This document shows positions 22,401 through 33,532 of a stretch of DNA of 64,000 bases, one piece after another. Source of the DNA: Purpureocillium takamizusanense (lineage: Eukaryota; Ascomycota; Sordariomycetes; Hypocreales; Ophiocordycipitaceae); assembly GCF_022605165.1 (NCBI RefSeq), contig NC_063069.1, positions 4,526,001 to 4,590,000 on the forward strand. Reading direction: 5' to 3'. A model generated the notes under the pieces. The model was not told the origin of the DNA. It did no database searches and was given only the letters and a program-made list of their open reading frames with translations. How positions within the stretch are numbered: the first letter of the stretch is position 1; each line of letters opens with the position of its first letter. A program made the translations under genes and the position numbers.

Positions 22401-22428
22401 CTGTGAAGAGGATGAAGGTAATCTTCAT
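16441..22428 (-). CDS. secreted cysteine-rich protein encoded by 78 one-codon microexons
   Basis: Exon 1 (22372-22428) encodes MKITFILFTALVGLGLASP, a typical signal peptide, and is followed by a GTTAGT donor. From there each repeat unit is an intron of about 72 nt: GTAAGT donor (77 of 78 after microexons; one GTAGGT), branch point mostly GCTAATAC with CTCAT, CTTAT or CTGAT variants, and a YAG acceptor. Between acceptor and donor lie exactly three nucleotides, 78 times, at 22297-22299, 22222-22224 and so on to 16518-16520. All are phase 0 and none is a stop codon. They give 19 Leu, 13 Gln, 8 Gly, 8 Cys, 8 Asp, 7 Lys, 6 Val, 3 Glu, 2 Ala and one each of Arg, Phe, Pro, Asn. Cys fall at microexons 1, 17, 19, 43, 47, 66, 70 and 77. 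The proposed last exon (16441-16455) reads LRIS and stop, after an intron with a weaker branch point. The product is about 101 residues, about 84 after signal removal. Function is unknown; an effector or toxin-like secreted peptide is possible. The 5' and last exons are less certain than the array. Confidence 0.8.
16456..22371 (-). repeat. 75-bp tandem array (72-nt intron plus 3-nt exon), about 79 units
   Basis: The unit is 75 bp with occasional 69, 76 or 77 bp. Length changes fall inside the intron part (for example CAGTCAAAGACTC against CAGTCAAGACTC), never in the three-base slot. Higher-order repeats show recent local expansion: a 150-bp dimer at about 20275-20725 and a 300-bp tetramer at about 21420-22020. 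Flanking intron sequence is highly alike between units while the three-base slot takes 15 different values. Units at both ends of the array (16.5-17.4 kb and 22.2 kb) are the most diverged. Read on the plus strand the unit can mimic a 25-residue repeat (MAHHAEGTY...), but that frame breaks repeatedly. Confidence 0.95.
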
Positions 22429-24654
22429 TTTGACCAGTAAGTAGTGATTAGTTACAACTAAGGTGTATAGAAGAAAGTTGACCTTGTCGCGGTGTTACTC
22501 CGCGGCGGGGTTTCGCTGTCTTAAAATATTTCATCCAACGAAGGCTTACGCAGATCCAATATACTTAGTATAGCTTAGTCATTTAGAACGTCTTAAATAC
22601 GTCTTAGGTGGCGCGAAAGTCTCAGTTGTCGCTTTTGGGAATTGTGTAATATCGAGTGTGTGTGTATTTGTCAAACGTACGGTGTGGATACCAGCATAAA
22701 AGGCGTCACGGTCTAAAAGATGGGGTATGAGCTGTCGGTTTTGGTCACGGGGAATTGTGTAAGTTCGGGTGTGTGTGAATTGTGTGTCTGTGTGAGCCAC
22801 ACTGCCTGTCCAATGGACTCTTTTAGACCGTGACGCCTTTTGTGCTGGTATCCACACCGTACGTCTGACACACACACAGACGTACGGTGTGGATACCAGC
22901 ACAAAAGGCGTCACGGTCTAAAAGATCGGGGGTATGAGCAGTTGCTCGAGTGTATTGATCGTGATCTTCATTGCTCCCTCTCTGCCAATTCTCGTTGCCA
23001 TTTTCCTCTTGTGGACAAGTGAGACATGCAGCTCGCTGATAGATTCACGACGTGTTGGATCCGCGACGGGAATTATGAAGGCGCACACAACGTTATGAAG
23101 ACATTGAGATCATCTTCGTCATCAAGAATGAGGTTATTATTGGTCCCTTCTTGAGGCGCTTGAGGATTGTGTATTTCTCCTCGTCATCACGCTTGTTTTG
23201 TGCGTGAAGTGGCGGTGTGGCTGTTGACCTTCACCATATTGCAAGGTCTCAGTCCACGCTTGGAATACGTCCACACCGTTTTGTCATCGAGTCACCCGTT
23301 TCAGTGTTTGTTAAAACTGTGAGGGAGCGAGGTTGCATAAAGTATCTAACAGCTCATGCATACGGCTAGCGCGTCCATCTAACAAAAAACGACGAGAGGC
23401 TGGGTAGCGTTGGAGTGTGGCGGTGCGCCCAGGGCGTCGGGTTGTTGGCCGACGCCCCGTCCGAAAGATCCCACAGAACACACACTTCTCAAGCAATGAA
23501 ATCACCAGTTCTCGCCAATCATTGACTACAGTGACCCCCTCGGGTAATCGGTGAAACCAGCGCGTATCCAACATTATCAGCCTTCATTTAGTTCGTCAGC
23601 TTATCAGGTGACCCGAGTTGGGTATGGCTGGCCTGCGGTTCCACCCCGCCTCTGTGCCGTGCGCCACCGTCGAGCCGTCCGGCAAGCCATCGGCGCTAGT
23701 CTGAAACCGCTTCCACCGGAGCATCACTTCCGCCATTTGGACACAAAGGCGTCACCGTTGAAAGAAGCTTGAGTGTACAAACACACGAACTGATTGCGCC
23801 CAGTGGCCAGCTGGCCAATAGAGCAACTATCGCTTAGTGTACATGTCCGGGCGTAAGCCACTAAATAATTATAGACCATTGGATAGGCCTCGAGGCCAAT
23901 TAGCCGTGGCGTTTGGCTCGTCAACACTATGATTGCGTCGTAGCGGCTCGTTCGCAGACAGCAGTTGGCTGGTGGATCAATTATGGTGATGAGCACTACC
24001 TTCGCACTGAATTTCACTGGCATACCCTAAGACAATGTTTGAGCTTGCGATTTGGTGCTGATCTGACTGTCTCCGAGGTTGTGAATGCTGCAGTTGGTCG
24101 CGTTGTGTGTTTGTAAATTGTCGTTCAGTTTGACGAACACTTGTCAAGAAGTAGTGCATATGAGCGAGACGTCGAGGATCACAAGGGACTTCCCTCAGTG
24201 CGAAAACAAAGCCATTCCTGGTACGGTACGCAGCTCCCGAGCTGGTAAGTCGCCGCTGGCATAGTCAATTACAATGTGGCGGCATGCATTCTAGCCATTC
24301 ATCACAAGCACAACTTACACGCCGGAACTGGTTAGTCCATCCAATCACCCAATATCGTCGTGACCGGCGACCTGGGGTTGACTTAGGAGAATCTCGCGAC
24401 GGACTTAGTGGTCACGCGGCTCGCGATGCAAATACAAAGCGTATTGTCCAGCTGCCACGTAAGCAGTCAGAACACACACTGTCTAATCGGTGGTCCGTGG
24501 ACAGGGTCTGCTTAAAATTGCGCAAACCCCACTTACGAAAAACTCCAAGAAATGATCCAAACTCATCCAGCCTCACACCCAGATCAGTTGGATAGCAACA
24601 ACAGCCTCACTCCTGGTCCGAATTACAACTAACTGCTATACTTACATCAACAGC
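22429..24654. other. spacer between two divergent microexon genes
   Basis: About 2.2 kb separating the start codons of the two head-to-head microexon genes. It should hold both promoters. It contains the inverted repeat at 22674-22925. Several short frames (for example 23311-23574 minus) show no recognisable domain. Confidence 0.5.
22674..22925. repeat. near-perfect inverted repeat with a third direct copy
   Basis: A segment of about 45 bp (ACGTACGGTGTGGATACC ... GGTCTAAAAGA) occurs three times: direct at about 22675-22720, inverted at 22819-22866, and direct at 22877-22925. The last two face each other across about 10 bp of (CA)n and would fold into a hairpin of about 46 bp. GAATTGTGTAA followed by GTGTG also recurs at about 22640 and 22751. 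It resembles the end of a foldback or MITE-type element. Confidence 0.8.
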
Positions 24655-25306
24655 ATGAAAACCGGAATACCAGTGCTTCTTGCCACAGCGGTGTGTGCGG
24701 CAGCAACACCGACCGCGCACTTAGCAAAGCGGCAGGTAGGACTCGTAACTCGTTAGCAGCTTTGTATTCCATGTGCCGACCTACTGATGCTCCCGTGCAT
24801 GTCTAGGATGTAAGTATCCGCCCGTGATGAGACTTAAGGGGCCAAGGGCATGCTGACGCGACTATACAACTTTAGTAAGTATCCGCCAGGTATTAGTGAG
24901 AGTTCAAGCGGCTAGCAGCATATTAATGTATTTGGCTACTTTCAGAACGTAAGTATTGTTAAAGAATTAATTACTATTTGATGCAGTTATATATATACTA
25001 ATATGCGTGGATATATCTAGTTTGTATGTTATTACCTATAAGCAGTATCTCAGTTTAGTCAGAGCATGCTAATATGCTTGGGCATTTCTAGTGTGTAAGT
25101 ATCTACCTAGTATTTATATAATTCTAAATACCGTGGCCATCACTGCCGCCACCGACACGGCGTGCCACTGCCGCGACCAAAAGTTCATGGCCTTTATGCC
25201 GTGCTGCCTGTTGGGCGCACGCTACGTACCACTAAGGGACACCCGATGGCCGGACAACGCCCATAACTTTGGGATCGAGTCGCTACGTCGAAGTATGGCC
25301 GGCTAG
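24655..25306 (+). CDS. second microexon-type secreted peptide gene (short, diverged)
   Basis: Exon 1 (24655-24735) encodes a signal peptide (MKTGIPVLLATAVCAAATP) followed by TAHLAKRQ with a KR processing site, then a GTAGGA donor. Next come GAT (24807-24809), AAC (24946-24948), TTT (25021-25023) and TGT (25091-25093), each lying between a YAG acceptor and a GTAAGT or GTATGT donor, all phase 0. Branch points CTGAT, CTGAC, TTAAT, CTAAT and CTAAT are visible. One unit at about 24876 has fused acceptor and donor (TTTAGTAAGT) and has lost its codon. The 3' end is unresolved. The last exon could read on from 25091 to a TAA at 25118-25120, or an acceptor at about 25183 could join a Cys-containing exon (FMAFMPCCLLGARY) ending at 25306. 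Confidence 0.55.
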
Positions 25307-25401
25307 GCGAACGTTTCAATTTGCCGCGCCTATCGGTTTCGCTAGCGCCCCATACCTAATGCCGGCCACTAAAGTAGAGTTTGGAAACAGTGGGTCGGGT
25401 A

Positions 25402-25465
25402 CGGATGGATGGATGGATGGATTTTATTACGCCCGGAGGGAAGTCCCTATAGGGCCTTGACACTA
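25402..25465 (-). mobile_element. LINE 3' end with (ATCC)n tail
   Basis: Same sequence as 311-371. It lies downstream (minus strand) of the LINE fragment at 25797-27528 and is probably the end of that or a related insertion. Confidence 0.65.
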
Positions 25466-25796
25466 GCTAATTATCAAACATTTGGGTCCACTGGGTCCAT
25501 GTTTGGCATCGGTCAATTGATGAGAATTATCTTGAAGAGCTCGAGCTAGACGCACGTCAGAGCGCGGCTCTTTGTAGACAAAGAAGAGACCTGCTTTGTG
25601 GTGCAGAATCCTTGGAAACGAGGCTGTTGGCGATGCCTGATACAGGCCGTGTTTGAGCTTTGACCCCAACGAGGGTCCAAAACACCACGCATGCAGACGC
25701 TCGACCTTAACATGCGTGTTAACCCATCCGACTTCCGTGCGCAAGTTTGCTGAGTATGTAGGGTATGCGGCCTGAGCCTGGCTCGCTGTGCGACAC

Positions 25797-27528
25797 TAAT
25801 TGACAATCTGGTTCGTTTGGTACGTGGCACCCCAGGCCCTACAGATAGATCGTCGCACCGCTTGTAGGACAACCCCGTCTCTTGATCCCATGACAGGCCT
25901 GCTTGAAGGCCAAGTTCTTCAAGTGTTCAGCATCCTATTCTCAGCAACTGAAGCACGGTCTGCCACAGCCGAGGCTGTTTTGTTAGTATAGCCGCATGAT
26001 AAAGACCCACACCCTAAGTGACGCTGGTCGGTCCTAGTCTTTTCGTCGCAATTGCAAATCTGATTGTCGCACGCACGGCCTGCATGTCCGGTTCCCATCT
26101 GTCGTCATCCGACGCAGCTTTGCCCCCCAAAAAGAAAGACAGATTCCCAATCTTTGTTCGTGCGCACTTGCGCAAGATTTCCCGTTATGCCGTCCACTTC
26201 TGGCACCGAAAGAGAAAGTGTTCTATCGTCTCTGTTGCTTGTCCGCAATCGCACAGACCCGATTCCGCTGCTCCTATCCTGCGGAGATAACTGTTCAGTC
26301 GCATCATGCCGGTACGGAGCTGCACCAGCACATCTGCTTCTTTCCTTTTCAGCGAGTCGTATATAGCGCGGATATGCCTGCCTGGCAGTGCCTTGTCAAT
26401 TCGCTTCGAGTATTTTCCGACGCTTTCCGGTAGTTGTTCGCGCGTCCCTTCTTGGGCGAGAGCTAGCCTGAGCGTTGTCACCTTCGCTTGGTACCAGGGC
26501 ACTTCCGCCTCGCATCCCCTCTCCGTGGCTCGTTTCGCGGCGGCCTTGGCCAAGTGCCGCGATGCGAGCTCCTCTTCGCCGGCCGGTGCGTACCTAAGTC
26601 TGATAGCACAGCCTCGCTTCTGAAGGTGCTTCATCTGATCGTATATCCCGCGGATAGTGCATTGTCCAGATTGCTGCTGGGGCCGCCTGACTGCCGCCAC
26701 TACCGAGCGGTTGCCCACCACGACCGTCACGTCCTGAGGGACAAGGCCTGGTGGTATAGACCTGAGCGCTGTCGCTATCGCTTCCAGCTCTGCTGTATAC
26801 GGATTTTGTTCGGTTCCAGGTCCGACGGTGACAGAAAAGGTGGCGAGGATGTGGTCCATGCCGCCATGCGTTGCGTCGCAAACAACGCCTCCCATGCCCA
26901 CAGCGCCATGCCTCAGTGACGCAGCTGTTGCTATAAGGATGTCCTGTACATCATATGGCGTCCGCGTCTCTTCTAGGTCATCCTGACCCAACACAGGGAT
27001 GCGGTCCGTCCACGGCCGTAATGCATGCTCGTGGATGACTTCCATCCGCTCCGTGGACTCTTTAGCCATCATCGCAGCAATGCGTTGAAGTGGTGAGAGA
27101 TAGCGCTTGCTTGCTTTGTTCTTCAGTGCTGCCAGTGGGTTCGTCTGCGGCAGCGTCCGCAGCCACGCAGAGCCTCGTCGCAGCCTGCTTATCCCGTTCC
27201 CCTACTGCGCGGATGCCGGCCTCGACCTCGGCCACCGCGGTTGAAACGGTCTGGAACGATCCTGTGATGGCCTGCGCGCCGATCCGTTGCGCTTCGTTCA
27301 ACGCGCGTGTATCCAGACATTCGACGCATAGTCCATCGCCGGGGCGACCGTCGCCATGAACAACTGTCTCGCTACCCTCGGTGAGAGCAACTTCAGCCTC
27401 CTCAAGTGGATGCGTGATCGTAGAGTTACACGCGACCGACGTGAGAGCTTAAACGCGCTCGCTGAACGGAGCACGGAGAAGACTCCGACGAAACGTCGCA
27501 GGGACAAAGTAGACAAATGTGTCGCCAA
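25797..27528 (-). mobile_element. LINE fragment, end of reverse transcriptase plus RNase H (copy 2)
   Basis: From 5' to 3' on the minus strand it encodes the reverse transcriptase C-terminal region (PRVARQLFMATVAPAMDYAS, QRIGAQAITGSFQTV), then RNase H and the zinc knuckle. A frameshift near 27180 separates the two parts: the original frame reads RTLPQTNPLAALKNKASKRY after the break. The RNase H part matches copy 1 (6516-7545) almost exactly. It is 5'-truncated at about 27528, the usual result of incomplete reverse transcription. Confidence 0.75.
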
Positions 27529-28608
27529 AGAAGGGGGTCAGGGGGGCTGCGTCCCGGGCATCCAAGCTCACCTTTGCTCTTTTCCTCCTGCAGCGTTGAC
27601 AGGCCATGCGAACCTGATGTCGTCGAGGCATGTCTGGCGCGTCGCGTCCTCGTCTCCCGCTGAAGCGTTCGACGGCGGTGACACTTTACACTGATGGGTC
27701 AAAATGCGCAGTGAAAGCGTCGGAGTTTCATGTCCATGTGGATAGTGATGGGGTATGCCGTCAGATCAGTGACAAATCGTTTTGCTGGTCGTGATGCGAT
27801 ATGAGGCAATGCGCGGTCCCAGGCCTTTTTTTGTGTGATGCCCTCGTCCGACGACGCAGCACACTTGCTCGGCGAACAAGGGCCGGAACTCTTCTAATAC
27901 TGTCGTCGGCAGGCTTACAGGATTTGCTGAGGTGGGCGACAAGGGTGAGGGGTGCTCAGTGCGACGTATGTTGACTGGTTCTGCACTCGAACGCGTGTTA
28001 AAGCAAGTGGCCCCCTGGTGGTCCGTGGTCCCTCCCTGGAAGCCCAGTGTCCTTTTCTGGCTGAACCTTGGAGCTAGGAGACGGAGAAGGTACCGGTACT
28101 CAAATCCTGGTACTCGCGGGCGACGGTCGCAGTGTCGTTTTGGTGGGCGGACATGCATATGTTTGAGTGAGGATGCGACAGAGACATGGGCTTCTGTGAG
28201 TGCTGACAAGGGCCAAGACCAAACATCCGCCCCGTCTCTCTTCCTTCCTTTCTCTTCCTCGACGTTTCCGCGGAGACGAGCAAACGATGCTGTTTAAACG
28301 AACAGACCTCTGGCTGTGTCGGTAGAATTCTGGCCCCGCCCTACATAATAGTATCAGCGCTGGACACCTATCCCACCGTATTGATAGCTCGGGTGCGGCG
28401 TGCCTGCGCCAGCTCGAGCTTCCCGTACAGTTGCTGCACCGGCACCAGGAACTGGGCGCCGCGCCGTCGGTGCGCGTGTGTCCTCGATACCATGTTTTGG
28501 TCGGATCAAGCGTACGCAAGAATTCGGATCAGTACGCGTTCTCAATCAGTCAACTCATCTACTCTACTGTTCCAAGTCTTTCGTATGGTGCATGACCATG
28601 TCCATCAG
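27529..28608. other. no recognisable gene
   Basis: Short frames without domains. This is the 3' flank of the DUF3435 gene. Confidence 0.45.
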
Positions 28609-31600
28609 TTATCTCGTCCTCAACAGAATCCTCCGCTTCTTATGAGACTGTCCTTCATCTTCCTTGTATCCTGCATCTTGACACAGGGCCATCCGTCTCT
28701 TTACTGATCCGGTCTTCAGTGTAATTCGAACTCGTGGACGTGCTGTGGCTGTGGAGGGTGAGAGAACAGACTGTGGACGGCTGGTGACCGAACAAGGTGC
28801 ACCGCCGGACGTTGGCCTGACTCTCAGCTTGATGCGTGGCCGCTTGAGTTCGTCATGAAGGGCGCACACCGGCGGCGCCTCTGGAGCGAGTCCATTGAGT
28901 TCCTCATCCGCAATTGCGGATGCGATAACTGGCGTGGATGGCGATAAGCCACTGTGAAGCGTCTTGGGACTGCTTGGCAACGGAGTGCCGCAATCGCCAT
29001 CGTCATCAGTCATGGTCGCATCCATTGCATCGAGCACGAACAGTGCATCTGACGCGTATGACGCGAAGTCGGTGGCCGATTCCATCGGTGGAGTGCGAGG
29101 ACTCTCGCCCGTCGCCGGTGACGATGGCCTCGAACTATCCCCGAGGTCGGGCCAAGCAGTCTCAGACCCACAGTCGGTGGCTCCGAGGCTGATGCTGTCG
29201 CATCGCCGGTGCAAATGTTCTTCACCAGGTATAAAGGAATCGATCGTCTGCAGTGGTGTTGGGCACTCGTTAGGGGATGTGGTGCGTTCCACGAGCTGTG
29301 TCGACATGTTTGGCGCGTCCGCTGCAGCATCTGGGCATTGCATCAACACTGACGGTGCTAGACAGTTAGATGTTGTGTTGCGCGAGTGCTTCGGCGATGA
29401 TGTCGCTCCCGAAGGAGGTGTGCTCGGAAGAGAGCTTAAGTCGATCATGGTCTGATCCCATGACTCAACGTCGGAGCCGACCGCTTTGCTAACAGAACCC
29501 GTTGCTGGATCGAGAAGTGCCTCCGATTCAGGCACCGTGGAAGGTCTCGTCTTCGTAACCAAGTTAAGCTTTGGGATGTTGTAATGATGCACATCGTGCA
29601 GATGGCTATACCCTGACTCTGGTCCGTCAGCCACGAAGTCACAGGCCCGGCATGTCCATTTCCATCCGTGACACAATTCGACGTGTTTTCGAGCATCGGC
29701 GTCACGTTCCCAGTACTGCAGTCTGACGCTAGGGCGCGCGTCTTCCGCCTGCATGCAAAGAGGACAGAATGCCGGTCGAATCAGCGTATGCTGGTATGTT
29801 ATTGCGCCGCAGCGTTTTTTGACTGTTGACAGATGATGACGGCAATGTTCTTGCCATTCATCGGCTCGGAAGAACTCCATGCAGAAGTAGCAGAATTCCA
29901 CCTCGGATTGGAGGACACCGAGGAGCTTGGCCGTCGCGGATTTCCGACACCGATGAACGTGATTACATCTGTCTCGCTTCTTGATGCTACCAACTCCACC
30001 GTCAGCGAACATCCTTGAGCAAAATGGTATGCACACTCACCTAGCCAATGCCTTGTGGCAGAATCGACAGGTCCCTTTTTCGGGCTCTTCTCCTGGGCGG
30101 TAATATACACTCCAGTCGTTCTCCAGCAAAAACAGAGCATCTCGCATGTAGCGCAGCTGTTCATCGCAGCTCAAGGCCGAGGTGCCATCCATCGCCCGCG
30201 CAAGACGGCTTTTCTCCGGGATAAGGTCATCAAGCGAATCGTAATCATCGTCCACATCTGACGGAACTCCGTGCAGGAGCCTTTCGTGCTGCTTTGCTTC
30301 CATTGCCTCTACCCTGTGTCGTTTGAGAGCACTTCTTCTGTGCCGTTTGATGGTGTTCTGTCGGGCAGTCATTGCTTTGGCCCTGGCCTCCTCATCGACC
30401 GCATTCTGGATCTGTCGATCGCATGCGGCAATCTCTGGATGTTCGAGCACTTTCCTCTCCAAAGAAGCAGGCAAACTGGTTGGCAGATTGGGTTGCCAAA
30501 ATTGACCCAGTCCCTGGAAGTAATCGATGACCGAGTGGTCTGGACTTTCTCGCATGAAAGCGGCAAACCCATCGCATGATGAGACGAAGGCAACGTAACT
30601 CGTGCCAAATATTTTGTTATCTTTGTGCAAGATGTGTTGCGATCGTTCGGTCTCCGTATATCGTTCTAAGCATCACATTAGCCCTGATGAGCAATGCGAG
30701 TCTTGCATAATACCTACCATCAAGCTGCTTGCCGAGTTCCCGTCGAATAGCATGCATCGACACCGTGTCGTAGCTATACTCAGAGCCCAACAATCGCTTG
30801 AAGATTCCCATGAAGGCGCCTTCGCCCATGGCTTTTGTCGGATGAAGGACCCCCTGTCGGTCAACCGCTCGGCAGACAGGCACGTCTTGCCAGGCATCAT
30901 GCCAAGGAATGGGTCCGTCACCCTTACCTCGCATAATCTTGAGGAAGAGTTCACAGTCCAAGGCGCCGTCGACGAAGGCAAGCTGCAGCAGGAAGAAGAC
31001 AGCGTTATAACGGAGCAAGTGATGCTCTCGACCGGTAACCCCAAATCTATCGCAGCATCAGCATCCGTTGCCCCCCCACCCAATGAGAAGATACTGACTT
31101 CGTGTTCTCCGGGTCTGGGTTATTCTTGACATGTCGCTGGTCAACTTTGAAGAAAAGTTCCGGATCTCCCTTGGGCGTTCGGCGCAGAACGAGCTGAATG
31201 TCCTGGAACAGTCAACTCCTGCAGCTTCTGCGGGTACACCATCACGTACCTTGTACTTTACCCCGGGCTTGAGAAGTGCACTTATGCGAGCTCCACTATG
31301 ACAAAAGAGAAGGAGAAGGAAGTGAAACTGGAACAGAGTCCTCGGATGGACAAAATCATGGCCCTTGCATTGCCAAAGAGCTTTCAGGTTTCGCTCCAGG
31401 TCCGCCGGTTTGTAGTTGTACTTGGGCTTGGTTATATTCTTGACGCCGCTTCCCTCTTCGAGAGGCAGCACTCGCCTCAACCACTGCGCATGGGTTGGTC
31501 AGCTCTGTACGCTGTAAAAGCAGGCAGACCTACATGGTTGATCTCTGCGACAGTCTCATTTTCGATCCCCGTTCCCGTGACACGTTTATAGCCGGCGTTG

Positions 31601-32011
31601 AATTGTTTCGCGCGAGCCAGGAGGGAAACAACACTGGCGTGTTTGCCAAGATTGCCAGTCGACTGATCCTTGTAGAACCTCCAGAAGTCCTTCAACTCGA
31701 AGATGTCGGGCGCGTTTGACCCGACGCAGAGGACACGCTTCCTGCACTCGTCGAAGCTGTCTCGGGGGTCCGTTCTGTTCCAATTCCATCTGGAGGATCG
31801 ATTAGAGGAGATACAGCTCGACAAAAGAGGCCGCTACCCACACGGCATAGATATGCAGGACCGCGTCTTGCTCGGCAAGTATCTTTGGCGAGTACTTCGT
31901 AACGCCTATCTGTCTGTCGCGCTCCTCGTGTTTGCCGCTCTCATAACCGTTGCCTCTGGCTCGACTCGCGATTTGCTCAGGACATTGGCGTTTGGCGGAC
32001 ATCATCGACAT
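28609..32011 (-). CDS. DUF3435 tyrosine recombinase (Starship captain-type)
   Basis: Seven exons join in phase: 31842-32011, 31534-31774, 31250-31483, 31099-31202, 30718-31046, 30041-30665 and 28609-29986, about 1026 residues. Introns have GTAGGT, GTACGT, GTCAGT, GTAGGT and GTGAGT donors; only the first junction is uncertain. The protein shows the family landmarks: KDFWRFYKDQST near the N-terminus, FHFLLLLFCHSGARISALL (Arg box), DIQLVLRRTPKGDPELFF, FGVTGREHHLLRYNAVFFLL, MHAIRREL, RSQHILHKDNKIFGTSYVA (presumed nucleophilic Tyr), and a C-terminal Cys/His-rich region (CYFCMEFF, CRHHLS, FCPLC, CRACDF). Database entries often call such proteins FluG-domain proteins. Captains catalyse integration and excision of Starship elements and lie at one end facing into the element. 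Here the gene faces left, into the repeat-rich half. No stop or frameshift is seen. Confidence 0.85.
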
Positions 32012-33532
32012 GGCTTGGGCCAAACTCAAATGCAGATGGCGAAGGGATCAAAGGGTGCTGCCAGTCGCTGGGGAGAGGGGGGTCGCCTTTGGATGGTTTT
32101 CCCCCTCCTCCAGACGCGACTGTCATCGACGACATGCTGGTGAATTCCCTGTTTCCTGGCAGCTGACATGCGGATGTTGGTTGCTGGATGCGTCGTCAAG
32201 GTCGCGCGACGGTCGCGCGACCTTTCGGGGCGGCTCGCCCCAGGCATCCATGCATTGCTCAGTCAGCTCGCGCGACCCCACCGGAGCCAAATCCGCATCT
32301 TCCACCGAGTCACCCGGGACTCTGCGACGGCGAGACTCGTTGGCTACGCGCCGGCGAGACACACGGGCATGGCCCTGAGGATGCTAGAGGAGCTCCGGCG
32401 GTTGCCGTTCGTGTGGAAGCCGCGTCGGGGTCTCCGCTGCGGATACAGCAAGACGCGGACACGGAAGCAAGTTTACTGCGGCGGCGGCGCGAGGTCACGA
32501 CACCCCAACCCCGCGAGCTGGGCGTCCGTCCCGTGACTTGCACGACCACAGATTGGTGGGCAGGGCGGCGCTGTGTGACTTTAAAAAACGGCACGGCACA
32601 GCCTCCGGTAGTGTCGGCAGCCTGGGCAGCGAGCAGGGCGGGACAAATAGGAATGGATGCAGACACCAAAAGAGAGAGGGCTGCTCGATGGATGTTTTGT
32701 TGTCGCCGCAGATGTCGGGTTGGGGTACGTGGAGCTGCTGGCGGGTGTCAGTCGTGGCACGGCCCGGGGGCGCTTCGAAACGTGTGCGGGCCGCAGTATC
32801 TGTAACTCGGTCAAGAGAGGAGTGGCCGGTGATGCGCATGCACTCGTGGCGCTGATGTCGGGATGAAGCGCCGAGCACACTCTTTTCCCGCCGCGCCCTG
32901 GACGGCTGTGATGTTGATGGCGTCGGAGCTTGACTTGAAGCCTCCGCGGCGGCCGCCCAAGAGACTGACGAACTATAGGTACCCTGGCTTGCCTGTGTGG
33001 CTTTTTGGTGGGGACTGACGACCGCCTGGGGGTCATCGATTTTGGATCAGGGCCAGGGGTGCCCCCACTGCGACCCCAGGCGGGCTGCCTCTGCCTGTTG
33101 GGGCACTGGATGCTCTGCGTTGCGGGCTGCCCTGTTCCACTACACCGCCAGGGATTCAGACGGGGGGTTCCGTTGCTAGGGTGACCTTAGGGTAGTTGCA
33201 GATAGTGCTAGCGTGGGACAGGGAGTCAGCAGGGCCACCTTGCACTCGAGGCACTACCGTATTACCAGCAAGTCCTCGTGCAGGCGTTGCAAAGACGCGA
33301 GATGGATAACAGGGAAACTGACGAAGCAATCCAGTGGCGACGGCACCACCACAAAGACGGCCACGGCGCGGGAACTCAACCGTCACACTAGAAATAGATT
33401 TTCTTCTAGTAATGACAAGTATTATAGCCCCTGCTGCACGTTGCACATGCCTTGCTCGTCCACTACTACTCCTCAGTTATCAAACTGTCTCAGCACTCGT
33501 CCCCGCCTCCCTTTCCTCCAACGTGACCTAGA
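32012..33532. other. boundary region between accessory and conserved parts
   Basis: No gene is recognised. If a Starship lies to the left, its 5' end should fall here, upstream of the captain; I could not identify a terminal repeat or target duplication by eye. Confidence 0.45.
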
